Both the position numbers and the translations under genes were made by a program. This document shows positions 14,301-26,160 of a stretch of 64,000 bases of DNA, piece by piece (the first letter of the stretch is position 1; the number at the start of each line of letters is the position of its first letter). The notes beneath the pieces are model-generated. The model was not told where the DNA came from. It worked only from the letters and a program-made list of their open reading frames with translations, and did not search any database. The DNA is from Ficedula albicollis (taxonomy: Eukaryota; Chordata; Aves; Passeriformes; Muscicapidae), in assembly GCF_000247815.1 (NCBI RefSeq), contig NC_021674.1:76620059-76684058 (forward strand), written 5' to 3'.

Positions 14301-15796
14301 ATTGATTCATTCACAAGACCACTCGTATGACATTTCAACTTAGGGTATTTCTTGATTAATTACCAATGGATACTGGATCCACCATGAAAATCTCTAACCT
14401 CTTCTGGAATAAACATAGATACAAAATACTTTAAACTTCTCTACTACAGTTTTATCAAAGATTTGAAAGATCCTTTTACTGCTCTGCTGCCAGCACTGTT
14501 AGCACACTACCAGCTTTCTGTCTGCTTGTGAAATGTTTCAGAAACACCCATGAAAGACTCTAGTATATAGTTCTTAAAAATTGTTGCTTAGGTATTTTTT
14601 CCTTAATATTGTATTATGTCTTTCCTACTATGGCTTGCTGTATTTACTTCTGAGGGATGGATGGGAGAAAATTAATTATTTTATTTACTTTAGGTCTAGG
14701 AAGTTGCTCCTTCGAGCCTGGCAGGGGAGTTTTTTGGTTTTTTTTAAGCTTTAGAATGAATACCAGAACTTAGCTCTTTTCTGGTTTGATCCTTTGGACA
14801 GAACCTGCTTTTTAAAGTATCTTTTATTTCTAATACTTTTCTTTATTCTGTTGTTTAACTACATGAACTTCTTTCAGGCCTCTTAAAAATCTTTTGATAG
14901 ATATAATAATCTCAATATGGTTATGCTGCCTGCATAAAGCCTCCAGACATTTTATAGTCTGACATCTCTTAACTACTTTCCTTCCTTCTACGCACCTTAT
15001 CTTTTTCAATGCCATGTTACTGCAATTTTAAAATTCTGCTTTGTACTTTTTCTGCAATGTTTTTATAAACAAACCAAAAAAAGTCCAAATGTATGCAAGA
15101 AATTGCAAGTGAATAAGTAATCAAGAAGTAAGAGTATACCATTTGTGTTTTCAAAATTTTATTTTTTGAAAGCAGGTTCTTCACTCACCTGGAATTAAAT
15201 TGGAGTACTCACCAATAATTATATGAGACAAAATAAGGACTGCAGAGCTTTTCACAAAGTAACTGGCTGGCTACTTCTTTGTCCTGAAAAATTTTAGTAT
15301 TGTTTCTCATTGATTAGCATTGTTTCCTGAGGTTAATGGCTTCTTTAGAAGCCCTCTTTAGTTCTTCTTTAGTTTCCCCTTTGAATAAATATTTACTGTC
15401 ATTAAATTATTTTGAATAGTGGCAATAGTATTATGAAATACTGTATTATTAAAATACATATAGTATATTTAAAATCATACTCCTCAGACTTTAACTGGCT
15501 ATCTGATCTTAATGAACTATCAATCTCAGCTCTATGATAGAAGTATTTTCTACCACAGTATATTAGAATTTTCCAAGAAACTTCCATTAAAATCGCAACA
15601 AATCAACGTCCTAATTTTCTCTAGTATTCTAAAAATCAACTGAAGTTATATCTGGTTCTTTGTTGAATCACACTGCAGTTTGAGAAATTAATCTTGAGAG
15701 ATTGTGCTGTTTCCACAGCAATGACTTCAAGTTATAAAACCAACTCTGAAGACAGTGTCCGGCTGTCAGATACATAGTGTTCATTTTCATGGACTC
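8340..15796. other. Intergenic sequence, no gene seen
   Basis: The longest frame, 130 codons on the minus strand at 8914-9306, has no recognisable motif and no supporting context. The 13.0-15.0 kb part is pyrimidine-biased and may hold decayed LINE sequence that I could not assign. Two perfect short hairpins lie at 13485-13512 and 13630-13665. Confidence 0.6.
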
Positions 15797-15870
15797 AAAC
15801 AAACAAACAAACAAACAAGCAAACAAACAAACAAACAAATCCCCCTTAAAACAAAACAAAACAAAACACC
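15797..15870. repeat. (AAAC)n / (AAAAC)n simple repeat
   Basis: AAAC tetranucleotide units with one AAGC variant, followed after a short spacer by AAAAC units. The 78-codon minus-strand frame reading repeated CLFV is a repeat translation. Confidence 0.9.
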
Positions 15871-15934
15871 TGTGTTTGGTGTTGGTTCTATGGACAGCTA
15901 GCAATACACCTCTTCAAGTTTTTACTTATTCTAA

Positions 15935-15954
15935 ATAAATAAATAAATAAAAAT
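15935..15954. repeat. (AAAT)n simple repeat
   Basis: About five AAAT units just downstream of the AAAC repeat. Confidence 0.85.
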
Positions 15955-16762
15955 GTCTTACTATTCTAAGAAGAGACCAAATTTAAAAACAGAATTGTTT
16001 TCTAAAAGTGGTACATCAGCTCTGAATGCAATAGCAGGCATCAAGATTATCTAATAAAACATTTCTTTTCTCCAACACGGAGTTTAGTTTGCTAGTTATA
16101 CTTTTGTTATATTATAATCTATGTTGAAAACAGTTTCAATTAACCATTTCTAAGCTTCTCTAATTTAGAAAAGTTCAGTAGATTTTTTCCCATATTTTTA
16201 GATAAAAGACCATTGGAAATTAACTTGAATACTCTGATTATTTCTGACTATCCACACTACTTAACTGCTAGGATCAAGAAGTGAGCCACTCTGGATGACT
16301 CCATGAACAATGACAAGATCTGAGAATGAACTAAAACTGCTCTAGATTTCTTCTATCCATTCAAGGGCAGTAGCATTTTTCATAAACACATGAAGAAAAT
16401 ATTGTGTGTGCACATATTTGCATACACATCTTCTAAGACCTAAATTCATTTTTAAAAACTTCCTCATTTTTGTATGCACTAAGCCAGCTTTGAATAGTAG
16501 CAATAATGGAAGATACAAAATAGAAATCACATCTCTCTGTAAGATCACCATACTGTACGATAACTGTATGTACAGAATACACAATACTATGTGTGTGAAT
16601 AGCTTTAATTTCTTTCATACCAGTGCAGTTAGTTTGCTAAAATGACAAAATACATTTTTTAAAGACTAACTAGGTAATTTCACTCTGCTGTGAAAAATAA
16701 AATGGCAACACTTACCTCCCAAACCTTTTATACCTGAAGAGCACAACATACTATCAGAATGC

Positions 16763-16993
16763 AATACTTCATTCACGCCTTGGTAGTAATCAGTTGTAAA
16801 CCATTCTCCTGCAAGATTAATTATTAGTGTGCCCATTCCCTCCTATTTTACTTTCAAATACTTCATTCACCCCTTGGTAGTAATCAGTTGTAAACCATTC
16901 TCCTACTTCATTCACGCCTTGGTAGTAATCAGTTGTAAACCATTCTCCTGCAAGATTAATTATTAGTGTGCCCATTCCCTCCTATTTTACTTT
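16763..16993. repeat. Tandem duplication, three copies (94, 48 and 89 bp)
   Basis: ACTTCATTCACGCCTTGGTA and the following sequence occur three times, with copies starting at 16763, 16857 and 16905. The outer copies look identical over about 89 bp. The middle copy is truncated to 48 bp and has one substitution (CACCCC for CACGCC). Confidence 0.93.
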
Positions 16994-19900
16994 GTTAACA
17001 TACACTTGGACCTCAGGACTCAGAAGACACTTGCAACACCATACAGTAGTAAACTCAGCAGCTTAATAAGATGTAATAAAATTAGGCCTAAAAACTCCAA
17101 GAGTGTTGCCTATTTTAAAAAATTGTGATAAGCCTGCTGTTTTCAGTCTAATAAATTCTATGTACACATAGTAATAGAAAAAAAAAATTAACCTTCAAAA
17201 CTCATATTATGAAAAGAACCCACTATCATGCATTCCTTTAAAAATCATAATTTTCTGGCTTATATTTATTGTTCATGAAAACATTCATAAACAAAAAGGT
17301 CTTCTGTAAATATCATAGGGAATTAAAACCATTGCTTACTTAAAAGTACCAGAATCCAGCTTGTAATTTTCTAACAATTATGTATTACTTTAAAAATAAT
17401 GACTTCAGGTATGTGTACATATCTAAATACACACACATTTTTCATTTTTATGTAAGAAAATTCATCTCTGTCACAGCCATGTAGGGTATTAAAAGAAAGG
17501 TATTTTTTATTCATGTTCAATGCATATCAAAGATACACTATTCATTCACAACAAATTCACCTATACAATATCAAATTCACAACAGGCTTTTCTGCTGTGT
17601 CACTAGTCTTGTAGATTCTTTTTACTGAATATTCCAACCATGAAATCTTAGAAATACAGCCACTTTAGAAATTTATAGAATCTTTAACATGCTGGTCAAA
17701 AGTAACAGATAAAAAGAAACAAAACATTGACACAATCTTGACAAAGTAGAAGGATGAAGACAAGTACTTGTAGGACTTCGAGACAAATTTTCATCTTATA
17801 TTGAGTGGCAACATCTTTAAATCTAAAGAATTCTTTATTTCCTCTTTTTATGTTCATGGGATTTGAAAAAAAAAGTTCCCTAAATCACAGTAAGTCCTTA
17901 TCCATGTGCCCAGAACTACATTCACTGGCAACATAAAACTGAAAACACTCCTGAGACATGTTTTAAATTGAATCTAAGAACCATGTGTGAAATGTGTTAA
18001 TTTCACTGAAGAACCTTCTGCTTCAACAACCTCTTAAGAGACAAATCATTGGCACCTCAAAAGAAATGCACTAGGAAAATATGATGAACATCAGTGCAGA
18101 AACTATATTCACTATAATCTACAGCTTGCCACTTAAATAGTAACAGCATCAGCACGTGTTTGCCCACAAAATTCAGTACAAGATTATAGATCTGACAAAC
18201 ATGCACTCCTATACAAGATTTAATACACATTCTTATTTCAGAGTTGATGCACTAAGCTTCAGTTCTGAGACAGCTCACAGAACTGAAACAATTTACTTGA
18301 TCATAACTCACAGAAGCAGAAATGAACCTATAGATTTTCTTTTAAAAGTATGTTCTCTTTTTACCACAAGGACTTGCTACTTGTCTAGAAACCATTTACC
18401 CCCTGGCGATACTCCGTCAGTAGTATGTGATTGATTACTCCAGGTATTTCTGTATTTGCAGAGCCCTAACGTGGCATGATCTCTTTTAAAACTTCCCATA
18501 TCATTCTAAGCACTATGAAACAACATATGATGAGTCAAATGCATTTAATCAGTGTAAAAATATTAAAAATAGTCATTACAGTACTTTTTTTCTGGTTGGC
18601 TAAGAAGTAAAACTGGTGGGACACTGAAGTGAATATTCCTTAAACCTATTTCATATCTCAAAATCATTACAAATGTTCTTCCCTGCCTCTCAATTTTGGT
18701 GCGCACTGGAGTCTCCTTTTTTCCCCACTGCAATCTCAAAGCCTGGAGTAAGCATCTTCTTAAATACATCCACTTCTCTTCTCCCTTGGCCCAGTAACTG
18801 TGCCCTCGTAACCACCTTATTCTTTTGCATTTATACAAATCCTTTCCCACAGACCTATTTTTACTCAAATTTCAAATAAGTATAATGACTGCAGCAATAT
18901 CCATAAATAAAACTCTCCACTCCCTATAACAAGAAGCAGCACATTGGTTTCAGCACAGAGAAAGTATGGGTCAGGCAGGTGGGGTAGTTCTAGTAGATGC
19001 TATTCCATCAGCTTTCCTTAGGATCATCAAATTAAATTCTCAACTCTGAAATATTATGTGAGGTTGCATATTTATATTTTAAAACAGATCAAGCACACAA
19101 AAATACAGTAAGTGTTCAGGGGTGATGAATTTCTAGGCACTTAATTTTCATTCTTTTCTAGAGAAATTCTGTAAATTCTTCTGAAGGTCCCATTAGACAT
19201 CCGTCTGCCATGGACCGAACCACTTCATGGCAAGGGTTAAATGATACCTTTACAGCAATTCCAAAAGACTTTCAGAATAATGAAGATTCATTACATTGTT
19301 ACCATAAATTGCATTTTAAACAAGACAGATCACTTCAGTTGTACAATACCATACAACAGATTTCAAATGTTTCTATACATGGCAACAAAGGAGATTTTCA
19401 CAGTCACAGAGAAAATAAACCACCACTAGGAGAAAGTAAGGGCTGAAAGGTCAGTGCAAAGGAGTCAAGACCAGTAAAGTGCTCAGACAACTACAGTGAG
19501 AAAAGACCAGTGGGTGACAAAAGTTTAAGCAAAGGGAAAACAGAGACTCGTCCTTTCAAAAGGTTTGACTTCAGAAGATTTTTAATAACATATGCAAAAC
19601 ATTTAATTGCTCCCTCATATTTAAAATAAATATAGGGACTCTGAGCTGTAAAAGCACAAATATACAACAAATTATAAAAATGAGTTATGTATAGCTATTT
19701 AAAGGATTTATAGTAAAGTAAGTAATATCAGATTCCTTAAAAAAAGGGAGTAGATAACTAGGTAGTGGTGAAAGTCTAACAAGTGCTTTATATGTCTCAG
19801 ACACTATTTTTTGACTGTGGTCATACCTATGTCTATGGCAGTTTACCCACCTGAGTACAGCAAAACAAAATAAGCATTAGCAAACATGTCTTTTGGAGGC

Positions 19901-20159
19901 ATTTCAGACCTCACAGAAATGCAATAGGAAAATGCAAAAAATATGAAGAGGGATTAATAAGACTCCAGTAACTCTAGAGGCACACTTCAGCATGCCAGGT
20001 TATATATCTGCTATCCAATTTCTGTATTTTTTCAAGAAGCTGAGGGCATTGGATAACACCTCATCACTTGGAACACCACAAAGAAATGACAAAAAAAACT
20101 AAAGTGGAAATAAGTAAGAGATATAAAAACCAAATGTTTTTCATACCAGAAATACTATA
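16994..20159. other. Downstream flank of MANEA, no gene seen
   Basis: AT-rich sequence with many short frames and no recognisable product. It may include distal MANEA 3' UTR on the minus strand. A moderately GC-richer patch at about 18660-18860 stands out, but I could not identify it. Confidence 0.5.
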
Positions 20160-21782
20160 AATTTATAGTGGTAACTGGTTTATATTTATTTGGAATGACA
20201 AAGTTTTCCGGAAAAAAATATACTAGTTTGGTTTCTGTTTTAACAGAAGTCCTCACATTCACCTTACCACTTAATGGACAGACTACAGACTACAGACAGA
20301 GATCTCAGTAAAGAGTGTAATTTTCATGTGTTCTGCTGAATTCAATGGAATTCTAGCTGCTATTAGTGGTCACAACAGTCTGAGTCTATGAACTAAAACA
20401 CAGGATCAGAACCTTATATGTAGATTAAAAAATAAAATAAGCAACTAACAAAGAATCCACTTGTGCTAGGATTAAACGCTTGCTGCAAACAAACCAAGCA
20501 CTGCAATTTCTACTATTCCAAAGTTGACGGCTTTGTTAAGAAGTTCTAAGAAAACCCCAGAAAATATATTGCTCAAGAGGTATGTCTGTGTGATTGAACC
20601 TTTCAGACCTCATAAAAAATGCCAGTTAATAATCACAACATTTGACAGGTGAGATTTTAGGACTGAAAACAGTCATTTCCAGCCATACCATAGTCTTACA
20701 GGTAGCACTGGTAGGGTGCTTATCTGAGTAACAGCAAGATTTTAGTATCTACAATTCTGAATCCTGGAACAACTAAATGGACTAGATAAAAAAGAGAAAT
20801 CTCAGATTTCAAATTAAACAAATGGGTAGTTGCTTTCATTGCTACCAAACTAGATTGCTCCTAAGTGAGAAACAAAAAAAATATTTCCTACAATTAAGTT
20901 ATTGTAAGACTAGTAAGATACTGGGTTTAGAAACTTTAAACATTTACTAAAGCACACCAGGTCTGTGTATGCAGTCCATGAGCAGACAATAAGCAACAAT
21001 GGAAGTTTTAATAAACTTTTTGCATCTTTAGGGGTTTTTTTCCCCCTCAAAAATATTTTCCACTCTAATTAAAACTTTTTTTTTTTTTTTTAAATTCAAA
21101 GCAATAGAGAAAGCAATGTTCCTTGTCGGTATCCAGTAATCTGCAGAAGTTTACACCATGTAGCAAACAGAAAAAATTTCAGTAAACTAGAAATCTTTCA
21201 GCAGTTCTTTGGAACTTACTTTCAAATACTTTTTTCTTTTAAAACAAAACCCAGTGGTATTGCATCACACATAACTCTTCAGTGCTTTTACCACAAGCTA
21301 GTCATATGTCAAGAACTCTGTATGCAAAGCATCAAAAAGCATAAATGTAGATTATTCCACACACTACAGACATGCATCCTGCAAGAAACTATGAAGGATT
21401 TAGATTACAGCATCAGTTTGATTAGAAACATAACTACAGAAATAAAGGAAGGAAGAAACTGTGCCAGTTTTTTGTTCACTTTGGTCGTGTAGCGCTATCC
21501 CATGCAGATGTTCTGAAATTTCAGCATGCAAGTTACAAAGTTAAAAAAACCAAAAACAACTGAACAACAAACAGCTTTCCCTGAATATTTTTGAACTAAA
21601 ATATCCAGTTAAGACAAAATTGCCAATATTCTCATAATCTTTTTACTTTTCAAAATTAAAATTCAGTAGTAGTGCATATACATTCAAAAGATACAATAAA
21701 GACATTTAATAACAGATTCTTCAGCTCTCAATTTCTTGCTCAGTACAGTCAATGCATTAGAAACAACTGCAGCTGGGACAGC
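20160..21782 (-). other. MANEA: Likely MANEA 3' UTR with candidate poly(A) signals
   Basis: AT-rich sequence follows the MANEA stop codon. Read on the minus strand, it contains an ATTAAA 75 nt after the stop (21710-21705) and a canonical AATAAA at 20190-20185. The true cleavage site cannot be decided from sequence alone, and the UTR may extend further left. It also contains a short poly(T/A) tract near 21080. No other coding potential is seen. Confidence 0.4.
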
Positions 21783-22419
21783 TCACATAAGCCACTGCTC
21801 TTGTTCTTTTCTGTACTTCTCAGACCACTTCTGAGTCAGCTCTAGGTAAACATTTGGTTTATGGGGTTTATAATCAAGGTAAACCACCTGTCCAGTCCGT
21901 TTAGGGACAGCTTTTTCAATCTGAGTTCCCTCGTGCCATTCATTAAAAGATGTAATGGAAATAATTTCTGGTCGCACCAGAAGGGCTGCACTGAAGGCAG
22001 TCTCATAGTACTTGCCATTGACACGGTTCCGGGTGTTGTGGTTGTTCCACGGTCGGATGCTGGTATCAATATAACCTGGCCCCACACTTGGAATAAACAT
22101 TAAGTTGTTACTATCACAAAAGGCTTTTAAACCTGCCCAATTATGATGAGACGAGCCGTAGGAGAAGCCATTGGTGGCAAAGTACGTGTACATTCCATCA
22201 AAACCACTTCTGTGAATGTCATGCTTATGTCTTTCTTCTACAAGAAGTGCAATGAATAATGCATCATAGGGAGTATTTCGAATACTCTGGGATCCAGAGA
22301 CAGTTAATAGATTTGCCCATATTTCAGGAATTGTTACATAAGAGTCATAAACATAAAACATGGGAAAAAGTCTGCCTGTGCTGGTCTTATGCCTGTAAAA
22401 GGCTGGATGGCTTCCATAT
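21783..22419 (-). CDS. MANEA: MANEA coding exon 4 (catalytic core and C-terminus)
   Basis: The last coding exon: 637 nt encoding residues 247-457 after the split Lys codon, ending in a TGA at 21785-21783. The acceptor is TTTATAG|ATATGG. The exon carries the catalytic core. The motif ITSFNEWHEGTQIEKA contains Glu406 and Glu409, matching the two glutamates that act in GH99 enzymes, which retain configuration through a proposed 1,2-anhydro-sugar intermediate (family knowledge). Other conserved blocks are GFDGMYTYF (residues 318-326) and PSVGPGYIDTSIRPWN (356-371). The protein ends KYRKEQEQWLM. The gene looks intact, with a total length close to the roughly 460 residues of mammalian MANEA. Upstream reading in this frame (MLYR) is intron and was excluded because it precedes the acceptor AG. 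Confidence 0.96.
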
Positions 22420-22625
22420 CTATAAAGCAAACAAGATCGTTAAAACAAAATTTGCTATTTGGAAAACACTGTTGCACAATCTGAGCTGAAGACTTTTCTC
22501 AAAAATTAATTGAAAAACAGGACATGGACTTTGAAACCAGCACACACCCACTTTCAGTCCAGTCTTTGCTAATGTATCAAACAATGACTCTTCAAAGAAC
22601 CTTTAAACTACTACAAATTAGTAAT

Positions 22626-23209
22626 TGTCCTGGGTTTGGCAAGGACAGATTTAATGTTCTTAGTAGCTGCTCCAGTGCTGTGATTTTTTTATTTTATTTT
22701 TTTATTTAACATGAGAATAAAATTGATAACACACTCATGTTTTGTCTGCTGCTAAGTAGTGCTTACCCTAAGCAGAGTATTTCTCAGTGCCTCCTGCTCT
22801 GCCAGTGAGGAGCTGCACAAAAAGCTGGGAGGAAGCAAGGCCAGGACAGGTGACCTGAGCTGGCCAAAGAGACATGCCACACCCAGAATGTCATGCCCAT
22901 ATATAAACTGAAGGAGCTACCTAGACGGGGACTGAACATTGCCCAGGGCTGGGCTGGGTATTGCTCTGTATGTAGTGAGCAATTTGTCTTGGGTTCTGTT
23001 ACTCTCTCTCCTTTTCCTTTCCATTAACATTCCTAATAATACTATTGGTGTACTTATTCTAATACTATTTTGTTTCAATCATTAAATTGCTCTTAACTCA
23101 ACTCACAAAGTCTATCCTTTCCTTCTGATTCACTTCCCCAGTGCTGGGGGACGAGAGGGGAAGTAAGGGGCAACTGGTGATAGTTGCTGGCTGAGGTTAA
23201 ACTGTGACA
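22626..23209 (+). mobile_element. Solo LTR inside MANEA intron 3, antisense to the gene
   Basis: The element starts TGTCCTGGGTTTGGC and ends GAGGTTAAACTGTGACA, giving retroviral TG...CA ends. Internal LTR signals appear in order: a TATA box (CATATATAAAC, about 22899-22908), an ATTAAA poly(A) signal (23081-23086), and then a CACTTCCCCAGTGCTGGGGG block near the end. It is related to, but diverged from, the LTR at 39.4 kb. It lies between MANEA exons 3 and 4, in the opposite orientation, which is the usual surviving orientation for intronic LTRs. No clear target-site duplication was found. Confidence 0.8.
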
Positions 23210-23699
23210 AACTCAAACTGCGCTACAGTTATCAGTTTCCTCTGAAGGGCAATTCTCTAATTCAGGATGAATTAAAGACAGTCTAAGCAGCACTGATAAG
23301 CAAAACAACCAGTAGCTGTACAGAATTTGTCAAGACCAATTAAAATCATTAGAGGTCAGCACAATAAAGCCCTGTCTGCTGGTTTTTCACTATCAAAATG
23401 CACATTTTATTTAATTTAATTTATGGATCATGTTGCTAACCTGAAGTATCTGAAGTATGACTTGTGATATTAAAGAACATAGAGAGCAATTTAAATTTGA
23501 TAATCTATGTAAAATTCACACTTCAGTATTTAAAAAACAGACTGAGTTTTGCAGCACTGAAATATGAACAAAATTCCTTTCAGTTCTCTTCAGTCCCAGC
23601 AGGCATTTTTAGATATTTTTATAAGCTTTAGTTCATACACAGAAGTCCTCTAAACCAGCATGTAAGAAACCCCAAGGAAACCATTCTGAAAAAACTCAC

Positions 23700-23776
23700 T
23701 TGTCAATGATGTACTTGACATTGTGGTACATGCTGCGATCATCTCTGTCTTTGTAAGGTTCGATATGAAAAGTGAC
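23700..23776 (-). CDS. MANEA: MANEA coding exon 3
   Basis: A 77-nt internal exon found by following the reading frame from exon 2. The acceptor is CTTTCAG|GTCACTTTT and the donor is GACAA|GTGAGT. It encodes 25 residues, beginning VTFHIEPYKDRDD and ending YIID, plus the first two bases of a Lys codon completed by exon 4. The HIEPY motif is typical of the GH99 barrel, where acidic and histidine residues line the substrate groove (family knowledge). No frameshift or stop is present. Confidence 0.95.
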
Positions 23777-26050
23777 CTGAAAGATGAAAACGTAAGAGCA
23801 ACAGAAACATAAAACACCACTGAATATATGGGCACTGGGTATTTAAGAAGCAAGTACCAGTCACAAAAAATATAATTCTTTACAGACCAAACATTTCATC
23901 AGTCTCTACTGAAAATAATCCAACCCTAGAACAACTCCTGCACTACTGATATCAGAAGCTTCAGATTCCAGGAAGTTTGGCATTAAATACTTGGGTTTTT
24001 TACATTAAAACAGAACACTGCTTTTGTTTATCCTAGACTACAGCAAGTGGTAATCATGCTTCAGAAAACTTAAAAAGCTATAAAACCTAAAACTTAAAAT
24101 ATTATCTATTTGAATGTCCAAGAATGTATAAACTAATGCAAAATTTTAATATTTAATTTCTAACTAATGTATTAAAATTTGCTAAAGATAATGCTCCAAT
24201 AATAGTTTTCAGAGTCAAAATACATTTTGAGATATGGGAAATGAAAATTTTAATTTAAAATTTTTTAGATTTATGAACAGCAACAAGCCCTTGGAACTAA
24301 ATCTAATATAATATACTGCTATTACTCTGAATGTCAAGCTTGGAGCTTATAGAATTGATTAACCAGTATGTGTGAATTCCAACATAAAAATGAATTTGTT
24401 TTCAAATAGACAATCAAGGAAGAATACATTACATTAATCAAAGCAACAACTTTTTCAGAAGCAATTTTAGAACAGAATGTATTTAATAAAGTCTTTGACA
24501 ACTCTGCAACAGTAGAAAATTTCCAATGCAGAACCAATCTCTCTCTCTATTAAATACAAACTATAGAAAAATAGCATTAGACTAAATCACTAAGACTGAC
24601 AGTAGAGGCTGAGGAGCACTATAATTTCATCTTTCATTTCCAGCTATCAAAACCAGGCAAATCAAAAGGGCTTATCTTCTCCCAGACTTCTGTTTAGCAG
24701 ACATAACTGAAACGTATTTTGTATATTGGCTTTGGTCTACTGAGACTACTAACACTTATTGTAATAACTTACTTGTGCAAGAATGCTTAAAAACATCACA
24801 GTGAAGGTAACGTCTCCTGTAATATCTACACCAACTATCTGTATTCCAGTAATTCTTCCAAGTGGTAACAGCAGCTTCATCCATATTGCAATCATTATCA
24901 TAATATTACACTCTATTGTATTTTCCTTAGTAGCTTATTTCATTTGGCCTTGACTCCTTTGAGACTTGAATGTTAACAAGTTCTTCTAGGTGAGAGCAAA
25001 CTCTATCCAATAGTCTGAAAATTTTGGGAAAGGATAACATCTTTTTCTGTCTTTTAAGAAATTATTAGATAGAGTGCAACCTATGTCATACAATGCAAAT
25101 CACACAGTATTTTTAACAGTTTCAAAACTGCTTCTGTATCTGATTTAATCATCCTATTTTCCTACTGCTTGCTAAAGAATCTACAGTTACCTCCAGTGAC
25201 AAGAAATTTCACTGAGAATCTGCAACTTGCCTAACCAACTAAAACCCAAGCAGATGAACAGGCTGTGTTTTCAGTACACAGCACACTCCAGAGACGAAAC
25301 ACATGCAGCTACTTAAAAACTCGAATCTATTACTTGGGAGAGATTAAAATGAAATACACATTTTCATTATCACAAAAGGGAAATACAAGTTTTATTCTAA
25401 AAAATAAATTTAAGATTCTACTGATCAATTAATGTAATCTTTAACTGACTTGATATTTCACATATTTTAAGAAGTCAATAACTTAGCCTTTCTATCTTGT
25501 CATGCCTGGAAGTAACCCTAAAATCTGAGCAGCATGTCTCTCACCTTACAGTCCAAGGCAAGTGTTCCTGGTACCTTCTGGAATAAAGACATTAATTCAA
25601 ACTAGATATTCCAAATCAGTCTTTATTCCTCAAGATGTTCACTCCTGACCTCTACGATCAGGTGCTAGCAATTTATGAAATAATGCAAAATTAAGATAAG
25701 TCCTTTTTTTTCAAAGATCCTTAGCTTATAGCTCACTGTATTTCACAGTATTTTGGAATATGTAATACTTCCCTCAACTCCCAAAACTCACTGGAAAATA
25801 GCATAATGTTTTATTTCAAAAACTGCTTCCTGAAAAGAAATTTTAAAAAATAAACATTCACAACACTATGCCTTAGATTCTGCAAGATAAAGCAGATTAC
25901 AATATTTATTCTGCTTATAAGGGAATATTACTCAGGTTCTACCAAAGTTCAGTGCAATTCAAAGATTTCCATGACCAAAAGGAAGTGCAGTATAATAGCA
26001 AGGTCTGCTTTCCTAATTGGTCCTATTATATGCATCTAGAAATATTTTAC

Positions 26051-26160
26051 CTTTAGGTTATATTTGTGTGCATAGTCCAAAACAACTGGCACTAAATCAT
26101 CAGTTGGTTCTCCATTTTCATCAGCCATACCTGGTGGGTACCATGAAAGCACTATTACAC
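26051..26160 (-). CDS. MANEA: MANEA coding exon 2
   Basis: A 110-nt internal exon. The acceptor is TTTTCAG|GTGTAATAG and the donor is CTAAAG|GTAAAA. The first two bases complete the Gly codon split with exon 1, followed by 36 whole codons that read VIVLSWYPPGMADENGEP and end in HKYNLK. The segment belongs to the (beta/alpha)8 barrel of the GH99 domain; the SWYPPG block is a recognisable family signature. The exon is too short and too split to stand out as a long ORF. Phase agrees exactly with both neighbours. The upstream intron is 26161-29487 and the downstream intron is 23777-26050. Confidence 0.95.
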
